A stretch of DNA of 64,000 nt, taken from NCBI RefSeq assembly GCF_900199205.1, contig NZ_OBMJ01000001.1:2607001-2671000 (forward strand). Reading direction: 5' to 3'. A program made the position numbers and the translations under genes. Source of the DNA: Streptomyces sp. 1331.2 (GTDB lineage Bacteria; Actinomycetota; Actinomycetes; Streptomycetales; Streptomycetaceae). Below the pieces are notes generated by a model that saw nothing but the letters and a program-made list of their open reading frames with translations, was not told the DNA's origin and searched no databases. Positions within the stretch are counted from its first letter, which is position 1, and the number at the start of each line of letters is the position of its first letter. Positions 1-9,067 of this stretch are shown here, piece by piece.

Positions 1-819
1 GGTCAGGCCCAGCTCCTCGGCCTTGGCCTTGCTCATCACGACCACGGCGGCGGCGCCGTCGGAGATCTGCGAGGAGGTGCCGGCGGTGATCGTGCCGTCC
101 TTGGTGAAGGCCGGGCGCAGCTTGGCCAGGCCCTCGACGGTGGTGTCCGCGCGGATGCCCTCGTCCTGGCTGAACAGGACCGGCTCGCCCTTGCGCTGCG
201 GGATGGCGACCGGGACGATCTCGGCCTCGAAGACGCCGTCGGCCTGCGCCTTGGCGGCCCGCTGGTGGGAGATGGCGGCGATCTCGTCCTGCGCCTCGCG
301 CGGGATGCCCAGGCGGATGTTGTGCTTGTCCGTGGACTCGCCCATGGGGATGTTCTCGTAGGCGTCGGTGAGGCCGTCGTACGCCATCGCGTCCAGCATC
401 CCGACCGCGCCGTACTTGAAGCCCTCGCGGGACTTGGGCAGCAGGTGCGGGGCGTTGGTCATCGACTCCTGGCCGCCGGCCACCACGATGTCGAACTCGC
501 CGGCGCGGATCAGCTGGTCGGCGAGCGCGATGGCGTCGAGGCCGGAGAGGCAGACCTTGTTGACGGTCAGCGCCGGCACGTTCATCGGGATGCCGGCCTT
601 GACGGCCGCCTGGCGGGCCGGGATCTGGCCGGCGCCGGCCTGCAGCACCTGGCCCATGATCACGTACTGGACCTGCTCCCCGGTGATTCCGGCCCGCTCC
701 AGGGCGGCCTTGATGGCGACGCCGCCGAGCTCCGCACCGGAGAAGCCCTTGAGGGAACCGAGCAGGCGACCCATCGGGGTCCGCGCACCGGCGACGATCA
801 CAGAGGTGGTGTTGGTCAT
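1..819 (-). CDS. acetyl-CoA C-acetyltransferase (thiolase), partial
   Basis: Thiolase that condenses or cleaves acyl-CoA; the visible 273 codons are the N-terminal two thirds and the C-terminus lies before base 1. The protein begins [20 protein letters not shown], carries the nucleophilic cysteine in NKVCLSG at about residue 90 and the [11 protein letters not shown] segment, all typical of acetyl-CoA acetyltransferases. The ATG at 819 follows a GAAGGGG ribosome binding site. The active-site Cys/His pair of the C-terminus cannot be checked. It is divergent from methylmalonyl-CoA epimerase and lies about 17 kb from a 3-hydroxybutyryl-CoA dehydrogenase, so a role in acetoacetyl-CoA/ethylmalonyl-CoA type metabolism is likely but inferred. 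Confidence 0.93.
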   Translation of the reverse strand, partial: MTNTTSVIVAGARTPMGRLLGSLKGFSGAELGGVAIKAALERAGITGEQVQYVIMGQVLQAGAGQIPARQAAVKAGIPMNVPALTVNKVCLSGLDAIALADQLIRAGEFDIVVAGGQESMTNAPHLLPKSREGFKYGAVGMLDAMAYDGLTDAYENIPMGESTDKHNIRLGIPREAQDEIAAISHQRAAKAQADGVFEAEIVPVAIPQRKGEPVLFSQDEGIRADTTVEGLAKLRPAFTKDGTITAGTSSQISDGAAAVVVMSKAKAEELGLT

Positions 820-864
820 GGGACGGGCCCCTTCGCACGTCGTGGCCAGGTGAGGATGCCGCTC

Positions 865-893
865 AATGTACTGACCTGTTACCCGCCCGTCAC
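865..893 (-). promoter_or_regulatory. candidate promoter of the thiolase gene
   Basis: On the minus strand a GTGACG -35 box (888-893) and a TACATT -10 box (865-870) are separated by exactly 17 bases. The predicted start is about 40 bases before the ATG at 819. This resembles HrdB-type vegetative promoters. No comparably clear promoter was seen for the divergent epimerase gene. Confidence 0.5.
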
Positions 894-1061
894 CGGAGCG
901 ACGGTGTGATCGAGCGCACTGGCACCATCCAGTCAACACCGCGCCGACGCGGTCCGGGTGAACCCCGTCCGTGTGAGCAGGCTCGCACGTCCGGCACTGG
1001 CGTGGGCCGCGGGCCATGCGCTGCACTGGGTGCCACCCGCTCCCGACTCCCGGAGGTCGCC

Positions 1062-1544
1062 GTGCTGACCCGTATCGACCACATCGGCATCGCCTGTCGA
1101 GACCTCGACAAGACGGTCGAGTTCTACCGCGCCACCTACGGCTTCGAGGTCTTCCACTCCGAGGTCAACGAGGAGCAGGGCATCCGCGAGGCCATGCTCA
1201 GGATCAACGGGACGGACGACGGCGGCGCCTCGTACCTCCAGCTGCTGGAGCCGACCCGGCCGGACTCCACCGTCGCCAAGTGGCTGGAGAAGAACGGCGA
1301 GGGCGTGCACCACATCGCCTTCGGCACCGCGGACGTGGACGGCGACGCCGAGGCCATCCGCGGCAAGGGCATCCGGGTCCTCTACGACGAGCCGCGGATC
1401 GGCTCGATGGGTTCGCGGATCACCTTCCTGCACCCGAAGGACTGCGGCGGCGTGCTGACCGAGCTGGTCACCTCCGCGCAGAACGCCCACGACGCCGGGC
1501 ACGGCACCGACGACTCCGCGCAGAGCACCGGCGAGGAGCACTGA
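1062..1544 (+). CDS. mce: methylmalonyl-CoA epimerase
   Basis: Glyoxalase/VOC-fold enzyme that interconverts the 2R and 2S epimers of methylmalonyl-CoA, linking propionyl-CoA metabolism and polyketide extender-unit supply to the B12-dependent mutase. The 160-residue protein begins [20 protein letters not shown], with the first metal-binding His in DHIGIA; a second VOC half contains GVHHIAFG and a late Glu in VLTELV. I chose the GTG at 1062 because a GGAGG sits at 1052-1056 and family members start just before TRIDHIGIA; the frame stays open upstream to 906 without homologous sequence. It immediately precedes scy, as in Streptomyces coelicolor. Confidence 0.93.
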   Translation: MLTRIDHIGIACRDLDKTVEFYRATYGFEVFHSEVNEEQGIREAMLRINGTDDGGASYLQLLEPTRPDSTVAKWLEKNGEGVHHIAFGTADVDGDAEAIRGKGIRVLYDEPRIGSMGSRITFLHPKDCGGVLTELVTSAQNAHDAGHGTDDSAQSTGEEH

Positions 1545-2054
1545 TCGTCCCCGAACCGGCCCCCCGGGTGCCGCCCGCCCCGGCGGCGCCCGACGGCCCG
1601 TCGGTCATGACCCGTCAGTAACCTGGCCGGGACAGCCGGAAAACCCCCCTGCGGCCATTCCCCCGCAGTGCGCTCCCACTACAATGCCCAAGTGCGCGAA
1701 GACTCCGGGGGACGGAGGCGACGGGCACGGCCGAAGACTGGCCTGTCCGCCCGCCGGCGGTCGGCCCGTCGCAAGGGGAGTCCATTACGCGGGCACGGCT
1801 GAACAGTCGCTAGACGGATCTGTCACCATTCTCCACAAGGCAAGAGTTCGCCCAGGAGTCCACCCGGACGGGGGAACGCGGTACCCCCGCGCTTCCGCGC
1901 CCCGGACTCCGACGACCGCGACGGGTGGCCCCGGCTTGGCAGGGGCCGTCCGGCAGCCGCGGATGCAAGGACCAGTCGGACCGGCCCCCGGAAGATCGGG
2001 AGCCCGGGACCGGCCGGGTCGAGGACGCGACCAGGAGATGGATGGGACCGCGGA

Positions 2055-5000
2055 GTGCGGGGCAACGACCGCTACGAGGCTGACGATCACCTCTCCCAGT
2101 TCGAGGCCGAGATGGGTCGGACTCGAAAGGAGCGGGACAAGGCAGTCGAGCATGCCGAGGACCTCGCCTACCAGGTGGAGGTGCTGCGGGCGAAGCTGCA
2201 CGAGTCCCGCCGGATGCTCGCCCAGCCGCGCGCCTTCGACGCCGTCTCCGGCCAGGCCGAGCAGATGCTCCGCACCGCCGAGATGCAGGCCCAGCAGCTG
2301 CGCGCCGACGCCGAGCGCCAGCTGCGCGACTCCCAGGCCGCCACCCAGCGGATCATGGCCGAGGCCGCCGAGCGCACCGCCCGCCTGGAGGCCGAGCTCA
2401 GCGCCCGCCGCCGCCAGCTGGAGGACGAGCTCGCCGAGCTGCGCCGCACCGCCGAACAGCACGTCAACGGCTGGGCCGAACAGACCCGGGCCGGCAGCGA
2501 GCAGGAGGCCCAGCGCCTGCTGCAGGACGCCCGCGCCGAGGCCGAGCGGATGGTCGCCGCCGCCCGCGCCGAGGCCGTCGCCCTCGCCGACCAGGCCCGC
2601 GCCCAGACCGCCGCCGACGTGGACGCCGCCCGCGGCGAGGCCCAGGCCGCCGCCGAGGCCGCCCTCCAGCGGGCCCAGAACGACGCCGAGCGCCTGCTGC
2701 GCGCCGCCTCCGAGCAGGCCCAGCAGGCCGGTGCCCAGGCCGCCGCGGACGTGGACGCCGCCCGCGGCCAGGCCCAGCAGGAGCTGGCCGCCGCGCACGT
2801 CGCCGCCGAGCAGCAGCTGACCGTCGCGCACGCCGAGATCAGCCGGCTCAAGGAGCAGGCCGCCGCCGAGCAGGCCAGGGCCGAGCAGCAGCTCGCCGCC
2901 GCCAAGGCCGAGATAGAGCGGCTGCGCGCCGAGGCGATCGCCGAGGCCGAGCGCACCCGCCACGAGGCGGCCGCCCTGCGCGCACAGGCCGAGCAGGCCG
3001 CCGAACAGCTCCAGGCCGACGCCGAGGCCGCCGCCGAGCGCAAGGTCGCCGACGGCGAGGCCGCCAACGAGCAGCGTTCCCAGACCGCCCGGGCCGAGGT
3101 CGCCCGGATGGTGGCCCAGGCCACCAAGGAGGCCGACGCGATCCGCGCCGAGGCCGAGGCCGTACGCACCATGGCGGCCACCAAGCAGGCCGAGGCGGAC
3201 GCCGCCAAGGCCGCCGCCGCCGAGGAGAGCGAGCGGCTGCGGGCCACCGCCGAGTCGGTCGCCACCGAGCTGCGCGCCGAGGCCGAGGCCGCGATCGCCG
3301 AACTTCGCGCCCAGGCCGAGCGGGACATCGCCGCGCTGCGCGCGCAGGCCGAAGCCGAGGCGCAGCGGCTGCGCGGCGAGGCCGAGGAGCAGGGCCGGGC
3401 AGCCGGCGCCAAGGACGCCACCGTCCACCTCGCCAAGGCCGCCAAGACCGCCGAGGAGGTGCTCGGCCGGGCCAACCAGGACGCCGAGACCACCCGCAGC
3501 GAGGCCGCCGCCGAGGCCGAGCGGATCCGCGCCGAGGCCGCCGCCGAGGCGCAGCGGCTGCGCGAGCAGGCCCAGGCCGCGGTCGAGCAGGCCCAGAACG
3601 CCGCGCTGGACGACGCCGCCGCGATCCGCGAGCGGATCGAGCAGATGCAGGACGAGGCGGCCCGGCTGCGGGCCGAGGCCGAGGAGCTGCGCGCCCAGTC
3701 CGCCGCCGAGGCCGACCGGGTCCGCAGTGACGCCCGCCGCCAGGCCGTGCTGCAGATCGAGGAGTCGGCGAAGAACGCCGAGGAACTGCTCACCAAGGCC
3801 AAGGCCGACGCGGACGAGCTGCGCGCGGGCGCGGCCGGCGAGATCGAGCGGCTGCGCGAGCAGGCCCAGGAGCAGGCCGCCGAGACCCAGGGCCGGGCCG
3901 AGCAGACCCTGGCCCGGGCCCGTACCGAGGCCGCGAAGATCACCGCCGCCGCCGAGCAGCAGAGCCAGGACGCACTCTCCGCCGCCAAGGCCGCGGCCGC
4001 CGAGAACCGCACCGCCGCCGAGCGCGAGACCGCCGAACTGCGGCGCGAGGCAACGGAGTTCGACCAGCGGGTCCGCGCCGAGGCAACCGCCGCGGCGGAG
4101 GCCCTGACCGCCGACGCACAGGCCGAGGCGACCGCCGTCCGGGACGCCGCGGTGGCGGACGCCGAGCGGGTGCGCACCGGGGCCGACACCGACGCCGCCC
4201 GGACCCGGGCCGAGGCCGAGGCGATCGCGGAGGCGCTGCGCGAGGAGAGCCGCCGCGAACGCGAGGAGGCGTCCGCCGGGCTGGACCGGGAGCGCGCGGA
4301 GACCGCCGAGCAGCTGGCCGCCGCCCGGGCCGCCCGCGAGCAGGCCGAGCAGGCCGCCGCCGAGCTGACCGAGCGTACGGCCGCCGAGACCGCCGAACTG
4401 CGGGCCCTGACCCAGCGCGAGACCACCCAGCAGCGCGAGAACGCCGAGGCCTACGCCGACCGCGTCCGCACCGAGGCCGAACAGGCCGCCGCCGAGCTCA
4501 CCGAACGCACCGCCGCCGAGACCACCCAGCAGCGCGAAGCCGCCGAGGCCTACGCCGACCGCGTCCGCACCGACGCCGAGCAGGCCGCCGCGGAGCTGAC
4601 CGAGCGTACGGCCGCCGAGACCGCCGAGCTGCGGGCCCTGGCCGAGCGCGAGACCACCGAGCAGCGCGAAGCCGCCGAACGGCACGCCGCCGAGGTCCGC
4701 CAGGCCGCCGACGCCTACGCCACCGAGCAGCACGAGGCCGCCGACCGGCTGCTGGAGCGCGCCGAGGCCACCGCCGAACAGCGCCGGGCCGAGGCCGCCA
4801 AGGACGCCAAGGCCGTCCGCGAGAAGGCCGCCGCCGAGCTGGCGCTGGCCAACGAGCAGGCCGAGACCGTCCGGGCCGAGGCCGGCCGCGAGCTGTCCGA
4901 GGCCCGCGCCACCGCCGACGACATCCGCGCCGAGGCCGGCGCCGAGCTGGAGCAGGCCCAGGCCGACCGCGCGGAGCTGATCGCCGCCGCCAAGGCCGAG

Positions 5001-6716
5001 GGTGCCGAGCTGATCGCCGTCGCCGAGGAGGAGGCCGCCGAGGTCCGCCAGTCGGTGGCCGGCATGCACGAGGCCGCCGCCGAGCAGATCGCCGGGCTCA
5101 AGGCCGCCGCCGAGCAGCAGGCCGACGAGCTCCGCGAGGCCGCCGAGCAGGCCGCTGCCGACCTGCGCGAGCTGGCCGAGCGCGAGACCACCGAGCAGCG
5201 CGAGCTCGCCGACCGCGAGACCGCCGAACAGCGCGCCGCCGCCGACGCCTACAGCGCCGACCTGCGCGCCCGCACCGAGGCGGAGACCGCCGCCCTGCGC
5301 GAGCAGACCGAGCTGGAGCTGGCCGCCGACCGCGAGGCCGCCGAGGCCGAGCTCGACCGCCGGCGCACCGAGGCCCTGGCCTACGACGAGCAGCTGCGCG
5401 CGGACGCCGAGACCGAGCTGCGCACCGCCCGGGAGGCCGCCGAGCAGCTGCGCGCCGAGGCCGAGGCGCAGGCCGCCCGTACCGTGGCCGACGCCGAGGC
5501 CCAGGCCGCCCGTACGGTCGCCGAGGCCGAGGAGCTGGCCGCCGGCCTGCGCGCCGAGGCCGAGGAGTACGCGCTCGCCACCCGCACCCTGGCCGACGAG
5601 TACGACAGCGCCACCCACGCCCGCGCCGACGCCTTCGACGCGGAGATCAGGGAGGCCGCCGAGCAGTTCGACCGGGCCACCCGCGAGCAGGCCAACTCCG
5701 TTCTGGAGAAGGCCTTCGCGGACGCCGAGGCGCTCGGCGAGGACGCCCAGACCACCGCGCTGGCCACCACCGCCGCCGCCGAGGAACAGGCCGACGCGAT
5801 GGTCGCCGCCGCCCGCAAGGAGGCCGACCGGCTGGTCGCCGCCGGCGAGGCGGCCGGCCAGGCCGAGGTGGAGAAGGGCCGCTCCGACGCCGACGCCCTG
5901 CTCGCCGAGGCCCGCCGGGACGCCACCGCGATCCGCGAGCGCGCCGAGGAGCTGCGCGAGCGCACCGACGCCGAGGTGGAGGCGCTGCACGAGCGCGCCC
6001 GCAAGGAGAACGCGGCGGCCATGAAGTCGGCCGGCGAGCGGGTGGACGCGCTGGTGACGGCCGCCCAGGAGCAGCTGACCGAGGCCGAGGAGCAGGCGGT
6101 GGCCACCGTCGCCGAGGCCGAGGAGCGCGCCGCCGCCCTGGTCGCCGCCGCCGAGGACCGCGCGAACGAGCTCACCTCGGAGGCGTCCGCGGAGGCCAGC
6201 AAGGTCCGGCTCTCGGCCGTCCGCAAGGCGGAGGGCCTGCTGAAGGAGGCGGAGACCAAGCTCGCCAACTCCACCGACCGCGCCGAGGCGCTCATCGAGA
6301 AGGCCGAGGCGAAGCTGCGGTCCTCCGAGGCCGAGGCGGAGGAGCGGCTGGAGAAGGCGTCCGCCGAGGCGGAGAAGCGGCTGCTGGACGCGGACCGGGC
6401 CGCGGACGAGCAGGTCGAGCTGGCGAAGGCGGAGGCGGAGCGGCTGCTCGCCGAGGCGAAGGCGGAGGCGAAGCGGGTCACCGACGAGGGCCGGCGCGAG
6501 CTGGACGAGCTGGTGCGCCGCCGCAAGGACATCAACACCGAGATCTCCAGGGTCCAGGACGTGCTGTCCGCGCTGGAGGCATTCGAGGCACCGTCACCGG
6601 TCACTCAGGCCAACGGGGGAAGCAACACCAAGAAGGACGGGGGTGCCAAGGCCGGTGCCGGAGTTGGCTCCCCCCGATCGGGTGGCAATCGCTCCAAGAG
6701 CTCACCACCCGATTGA
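2055..6716 (+). CDS. scy: Scy, giant coiled-coil polarity/tip-growth scaffold
   Basis: Very long Ala/Glu/Arg-rich coiled-coil protein that in Streptomyces organises the hyphal tip (polarisome) together with DivIVA and FilP. The start MRGNDRYEADDHLSQFEAEM is the family N-terminus and is read from a GTG at 2055. Nearly the whole 1,553 residues are coiled coil built from hendecad-related repeats. The Streptomyces coelicolor protein is about 1,326 residues, so this copy is longer. Nearly identical segments at about 4347, 4479 and 4578 (EQAAAELTERTAAET) are spaced 132 and 99 bases apart, i.e. 44 and 33 residues, multiples of 11. The C-terminus turns Lys/Gly/Ser-rich. It is followed by filP after 107 bases. 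Long open frames on the opposite strand are compositional shadows. Confidence 0.93.
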   Translation: MRGNDRYEADDHLSQFEAEMGRTRKERDKAVEHAEDLAYQVEVLRAKLHESRRMLAQPRAFDAVSGQAEQMLRTAEMQAQQLRADAERQLRDSQAATQRIMAEAAERTARLEAELSARRRQLEDELAELRRTAEQHVNGWAEQTRAGSEQEAQRLLQDARAEAERMVAAARAEAVALADQARAQTAADVDAARGEAQAAAEAALQRAQNDAERLLRAASEQAQQAGAQAAADVDAARGQAQQELAAAHVAAEQQLTVAHAEISRLKEQAAAEQARAEQQLAAAKAEIERLRAEAIAEAERTRHEAAALRAQAEQAAEQLQADAEAAAERKVADGEAANEQRSQTARAEVARMVAQATKEADAIRAEAEAVRTMAATKQAEADAAKAAAAEESERLRATAESVATELRAEAEAAIAELRAQAERDIAALRAQAEAEAQRLRGEAEEQGRAAGAKDATVHLAKAAKTAEEVLGRANQDAETTRSEAAAEAERIRAEAAAEAQRLREQAQAAVEQAQNAALDDAAAIRERIEQMQDEAARLRAEAEELRAQSAAEADRVRSDARRQAVLQIEESAKNAEELLTKAKADADELRAGAAGEIERLREQAQEQAAETQGRAEQTLARARTEAAKITAAAEQQSQDALSAAKAAAAENRTAAERETAELRREATEFDQRVRAEATAAAEALTADAQAEATAVRDAAVADAERVRTGADTDAARTRAEAEAIAEALREESRREREEASAGLDRERAETAEQLAAARAAREQAEQAAAELTERTAAETAELRALTQRETTQQRENAEAYADRVRTEAEQAAAELTERTAAETTQQREAAEAYADRVRTDAEQAAAELTERTAAETAELRALAERETTEQREAAERHAAEVRQAADAYATEQHEAADRLLERAEATAEQRRAEAAKDAKAVREKAAAELALANEQAETVRAEAGRELSEARATADDIRAEAGAELEQAQADRAELIAAAKAEGAELIAVAEEEAAEVRQSVAGMHEAAAEQIAGLKAAAEQQADELREAAEQAAADLRELAERETTEQRELADRETAEQRAAADAYSADLRARTEAETAALREQTELELAADREAAEAELDRRRTEALAYDEQLRADAETELRTAREAAEQLRAEAEAQAARTVADAEAQAARTVAEAEELAAGLRAEAEEYALATRTLADEYDSATHARADAFDAEIREAAEQFDRATREQANSVLEKAFADAEALGEDAQTTALATTAAAEEQADAMVAAARKEADRLVAAGEAAGQAEVEKGRSDADALLAEARRDATAIRERAEELRERTDAEVEALHERARKENAAAMKSAGERVDALVTAAQEQLTEAEEQAVATVAEAEERAAALVAAAEDRANELTSEASAEASKVRLSAVRKAEGLLKEAETKLANSTDRAEALIEKAEAKLRSSEAEAEERLEKASAEAEKRLLDADRAADEQVELAKAEAERLLAEAKAEAKRVTDEGRRELDELVRRRKDINTEISRVQDVLSALEAFEAPSPVTQANGGSNTKKDGGAKAGAGVGSPRSGGNRSKSSPPD

Positions 6717-6823
6717 GCGGACATTGTCCGCGGGACAACGGCATTTCGCCGTCGACACTCCGGTACCGTGTCAGGATTCCCTCAACCACCTCAGCGGTTT
6801 GACGACAGGAAGCCCAGAACCCC

Positions 6824-7753
6824 ATGAGCGACAGTCACTCCCCTCACGGCTTCGACCTGGTGCGCCGTGGGTACGAGCGTGCCCAGGTCGACGAGCGGAT
6901 CACCAAGCTGGTGGCCGACCGTGACAGTGCCCTGACCCGGATCAGCGCGCTGGAGAAGCGCATCGAGGAGCTCCACCTGGAGACCCAGACCGCCCAGGCG
7001 GCCGTGGTCGAGCAGGAGCCCTCGTACGCCGGCCTCGGTGCCCGGGTCGAGAAGATCCTGCGACTGGCCGAGGAGGAGGCCAAGGACCTGCGCGACGAGG
7101 CGCACCGCGCCGCCGAGCAGCACCGCGAGCTCGCCGAGGCCGCCGCCCAGCAGGTCCGCACCGAGGCCGAGAACTACGCCAAGGACCGCAAGGCCAAGGC
7201 GGAGGACGAGGGCCTGCGGATCGTCGACAAGGCCAAGAGCGACGCCGCCCAGCTGCGCGCCGAGGCCAACAAGGACGCCCAGAACAAGCGCGAGGAGGCG
7301 GACGCCCTCTTCGAGGAGACCCGCACCAAGGCCGCCCAGGCCGCGCTGGAGTTCGAGACCAACCTGGCCAAGCGCCGCGAGCAGTCCGAGCGGGACCTGG
7401 CCGCCCGTCAGGCCAAGGCCGAGAAGCGCCTGGCCGAGATCGAGCACCGGGCCGAGCAGCTGCGCCTGGAGGCCGAGAAGCTGCGCACCGACGCCGAGCG
7501 CCGTGCCCGCCAGACCGTCGAGACGGCCCAGCGCCAGTCCGAGGACATCGTGGCGGACGCCAACGCCAAGGCGGACCGCATCCGCAGCGAATCCGAGCGC
7601 GAGCTGGCGGCGCTCACCAACCGCCGCGACAGCATCAACGCCCAGCTGACCAACGTCCGCGAGATGCTGGCGACGCTGACCGGCGCGGCCGTGGCCGCCG
7701 CCTCGCTGCCGAACGACGACACCATGGGCGTGCCCGCCCAGCAGTCGCGCTGA
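6824..7753 (+). CDS. filP: FilP, intermediate-filament-like coiled-coil protein
   Basis: Cytoskeletal protein of apically growing actinomycetes that forms filaments, interacts with DivIVA and supports hyphal rigidity. The 309-residue length matches the family (about 310). The N-terminus contains FDLVRRGYERAQVDERI, a DivIVA-like membrane/tip targeting motif, followed by continuous coiled coil and a short hydrophobic Ala-rich tail. The ATG at 6824 is the family start. The gene follows scy in the same direction and is closed by a strong bidirectional terminator at 7810-7845. No oddities are seen beyond the biased Ala/Glu/Arg composition expected of a rod. Confidence 0.93.
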   Translation: MSDSHSPHGFDLVRRGYERAQVDERITKLVADRDSALTRISALEKRIEELHLETQTAQAAVVEQEPSYAGLGARVEKILRLAEEEAKDLRDEAHRAAEQHRELAEAAAQQVRTEAENYAKDRKAKAEDEGLRIVDKAKSDAAQLRAEANKDAQNKREEADALFEETRTKAAQAALEFETNLAKRREQSERDLAARQAKAEKRLAEIEHRAEQLRLEAEKLRTDAERRARQTVETAQRQSEDIVADANAKADRIRSESERELAALTNRRDSINAQLTNVREMLATLTGAAVAAASLPNDDTMGVPAQQSR

Positions 7754-7809
7754 CGTCCCGGCCGCACGTGCCCCTGTCTCGTGCGCAGTGACCCCGCAGC
7801 ACCGCAGTA

Positions 7810-7845
7810 CCGCAGGCCCTCACCCTCCCGGGTGAGGGCCTGCGG
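7810..7845. terminator. bidirectional terminator after filP
   Basis: A perfect 16-base-pair stem (7810-7825 with 7830-7845) closes on a TCCC tetraloop, between the convergent ends of filP and the small protein gene at 7861. There is no long T tract on either side, which is usual for Streptomyces terminators. Confidence 0.85.
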
Positions 7846-7860
7846 GCTTATCGCCCGTCA

Positions 7861-8181
7861 CTACCTCGGGTAGGCCCCGTCCGGCCGCTGGTGCCCGCTG
7901 CTGAGCTGGTTGCCCTCGTCGTCCGAGACGGTGCCGAACCAGGAGGTGCACCAGACCGACACCGAGTCGGGCCAGTACTGCACCTCGAAGGGGTGCCCGG
8001 ATCCGTGGTCGCCGTACGAGGTGACGGTGAAGGTCTCCCCCGGGCGCATCCAGTAGTCCTCGCCGAGCGGTTCGAGGGTCAGTTCGAGCAGCCCCTCGCC
8101 CCGGTTGGTCACCGGCATCCGGCCGGTCACCTCCAGTGCCGAGAAGTCCCAGGCGGCCGCGTCCTGGCTCTCCTGGCTCAT
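7861..8181 (-). CDS. conserved hypothetical protein (106 aa)
   Basis: I do not recognise a named domain. The protein begins MSQESQDAAAWDFSALEV and is acidic, with several aromatic residues (DYWMRPGETF, WPDSVSVWCTSWFG). It has no signal peptide, membrane segment or metal-binding cluster. Its ATG overlaps the stop of the upstream alpha/beta hydrolase gene by four bases (ATGA, 8178-8181), so the two are probably translationally coupled. The compact beta-rich composition with repeated Trp/Tyr suggests a small globular cytosolic domain, but the function is unknown. Confidence 0.75.
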   Translation of the reverse strand: MSQESQDAAAWDFSALEVTGRMPVTNRGEGLLELTLEPLGEDYWMRPGETFTVTSYGDHGSGHPFEVQYWPDSVSVWCTSWFGTVSDDEGNQLSSGHQRPDGAYPR

Positions 8182-8975
8182 CCGGCCGCCACCCGGTCCA
8201 GCAGGGCGCGGACGGCCGTGTCGAAGGCCTCGGGCGCCTCCAGGGCGCTCAGATGGCCCACTCCGGGGATGACGGTCAGTTCGGCGTCCGGACGGGCCCG
8301 CAGCATCCGTTCGGCCTCCTCCGGCGCCACCAGGGAGTCCTCGGCGCCCGTCACCACCGCGACCGGCACCCGGAGCCCGGCCAGCACGTCCAGCGAGTCC
8401 GGGCGGGCCGCCATGGCCCGCTGGGCCCAGGCGACGGCGGCCGGCGAGGCGGCGGCGACCATCGTCTGCACCCGCTCCACGAGGTGCTGCGAGTCGGGCC
8501 CGAGCTGCCCGGCCGCGACCCGCTCGTCCAGCAGCAGCTGCACACTGTCCCGCGCGGTGACGGCGGCCGCGATCCGCTCCCGGTTGGCCCGGACGGTGTC
8601 CGGGTCGGCGGTGGCGCGGGTGTTGGCCAGCAGCAGGCCGGACAGCCGCCCGGGGTGGCGGCGGGCGAGGGCCAGCGCCGCGTAGCCGCCCATGGAGAGC
8701 CCGACGACCACGGCGCGCTCGATCCCGGCGGCGTCCAGCAGCAGTGCGAGGTCGTCCGCGACGTGATCCAGCGAGGGCTCGTCGGAGCCCAGCTCGGTGC
8801 CGCCGAACCCTCGCTGGTCGGGGGCGAGCACCCGGGCCCCGGCCCCGGTCGGACCGGGCAGCGTGTCCAGCTGGGACGACCACATGGAGGCGTTCAACGG
8901 GTAGGCGTGCAGCAGCACTAGGGGTGTTCCGGTACCGCTCTCGCGGACGGACACTGCGGAGGGGAGCTCGGTCAT
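8178..8975 (-). CDS. alpha/beta hydrolase
   Basis: Single-domain alpha/beta-hydrolase of 265 residues, substrate unknown. The N-terminus (PLVLLHAYPLNASMW) carries the HxxP-type oxyanion-hole loop. The nucleophile elbow is GLSMGGYAA (Ser in G-x-S-x-G). The acid lies in the TGAEDSLV region and the catalytic His in PGVGHLS. The ATG at 8975 is preferred; an in-frame start 12 codons upstream lacks homologous sequence. It overlaps the next gene downstream by four bases and is divergent from the ABC exporter at 9068. Closest general resemblance is to 3-oxoadipate enol-lactonase/AB-hydrolase 1 proteins, which is not enough to name a reaction. Confidence 0.85.
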   Translation of the reverse strand: MTELPSAVSVRESGTGTPLVLLHAYPLNASMWSSQLDTLPGPTGAGARVLAPDQRGFGGTELGSDEPSLDHVADDLALLLDAAGIERAVVVGLSMGGYAALALARRHPGRLSGLLLANTRATADPDTVRANRERIAAAVTARDSVQLLLDERVAAGQLGPDSQHLVERVQTMVAAASPAAVAWAQRAMAARPDSLDVLAGLRVPVAVVTGAEDSLVAPEEAERMLRARPDAELTVIPGVGHLSALEAPEAFDTAVRALLDRVAAG

Positions 8976-9067
8976 GCGCCCACCGTATTCCGGCACGCCC
9001 GGCGGGCCCACTCAGCGGGCCGCGATATCCGGTTTGTCCTAACCTGCCAAGGAGCAAGGGAGCGCGA

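Noticed and set aside
1684..2820. Open frame across the scy start region
   Set aside because: Its distal part is a Pro/Ser/Arg frame-shadow of scy; the 1545-2054 gap itself shows only a TACAAT (1680-1685) and hairpins, no gene.
1785..5990. 1,401-codon open frame antisense to scy
   Set aside because: It mirrors the extremely biased Ala/Glu/Arg codons of Scy, reads as Gly/Leu low-complexity sequence with no domain, and lies wholly inside a known gene.
2055..6716. CRISPR-like or satellite repeat pattern in scy
   Set aside because: The periodicity is codon-level coiled-coil repetition in one open frame, with no constant spacer/repeat lengths and no cas genes.
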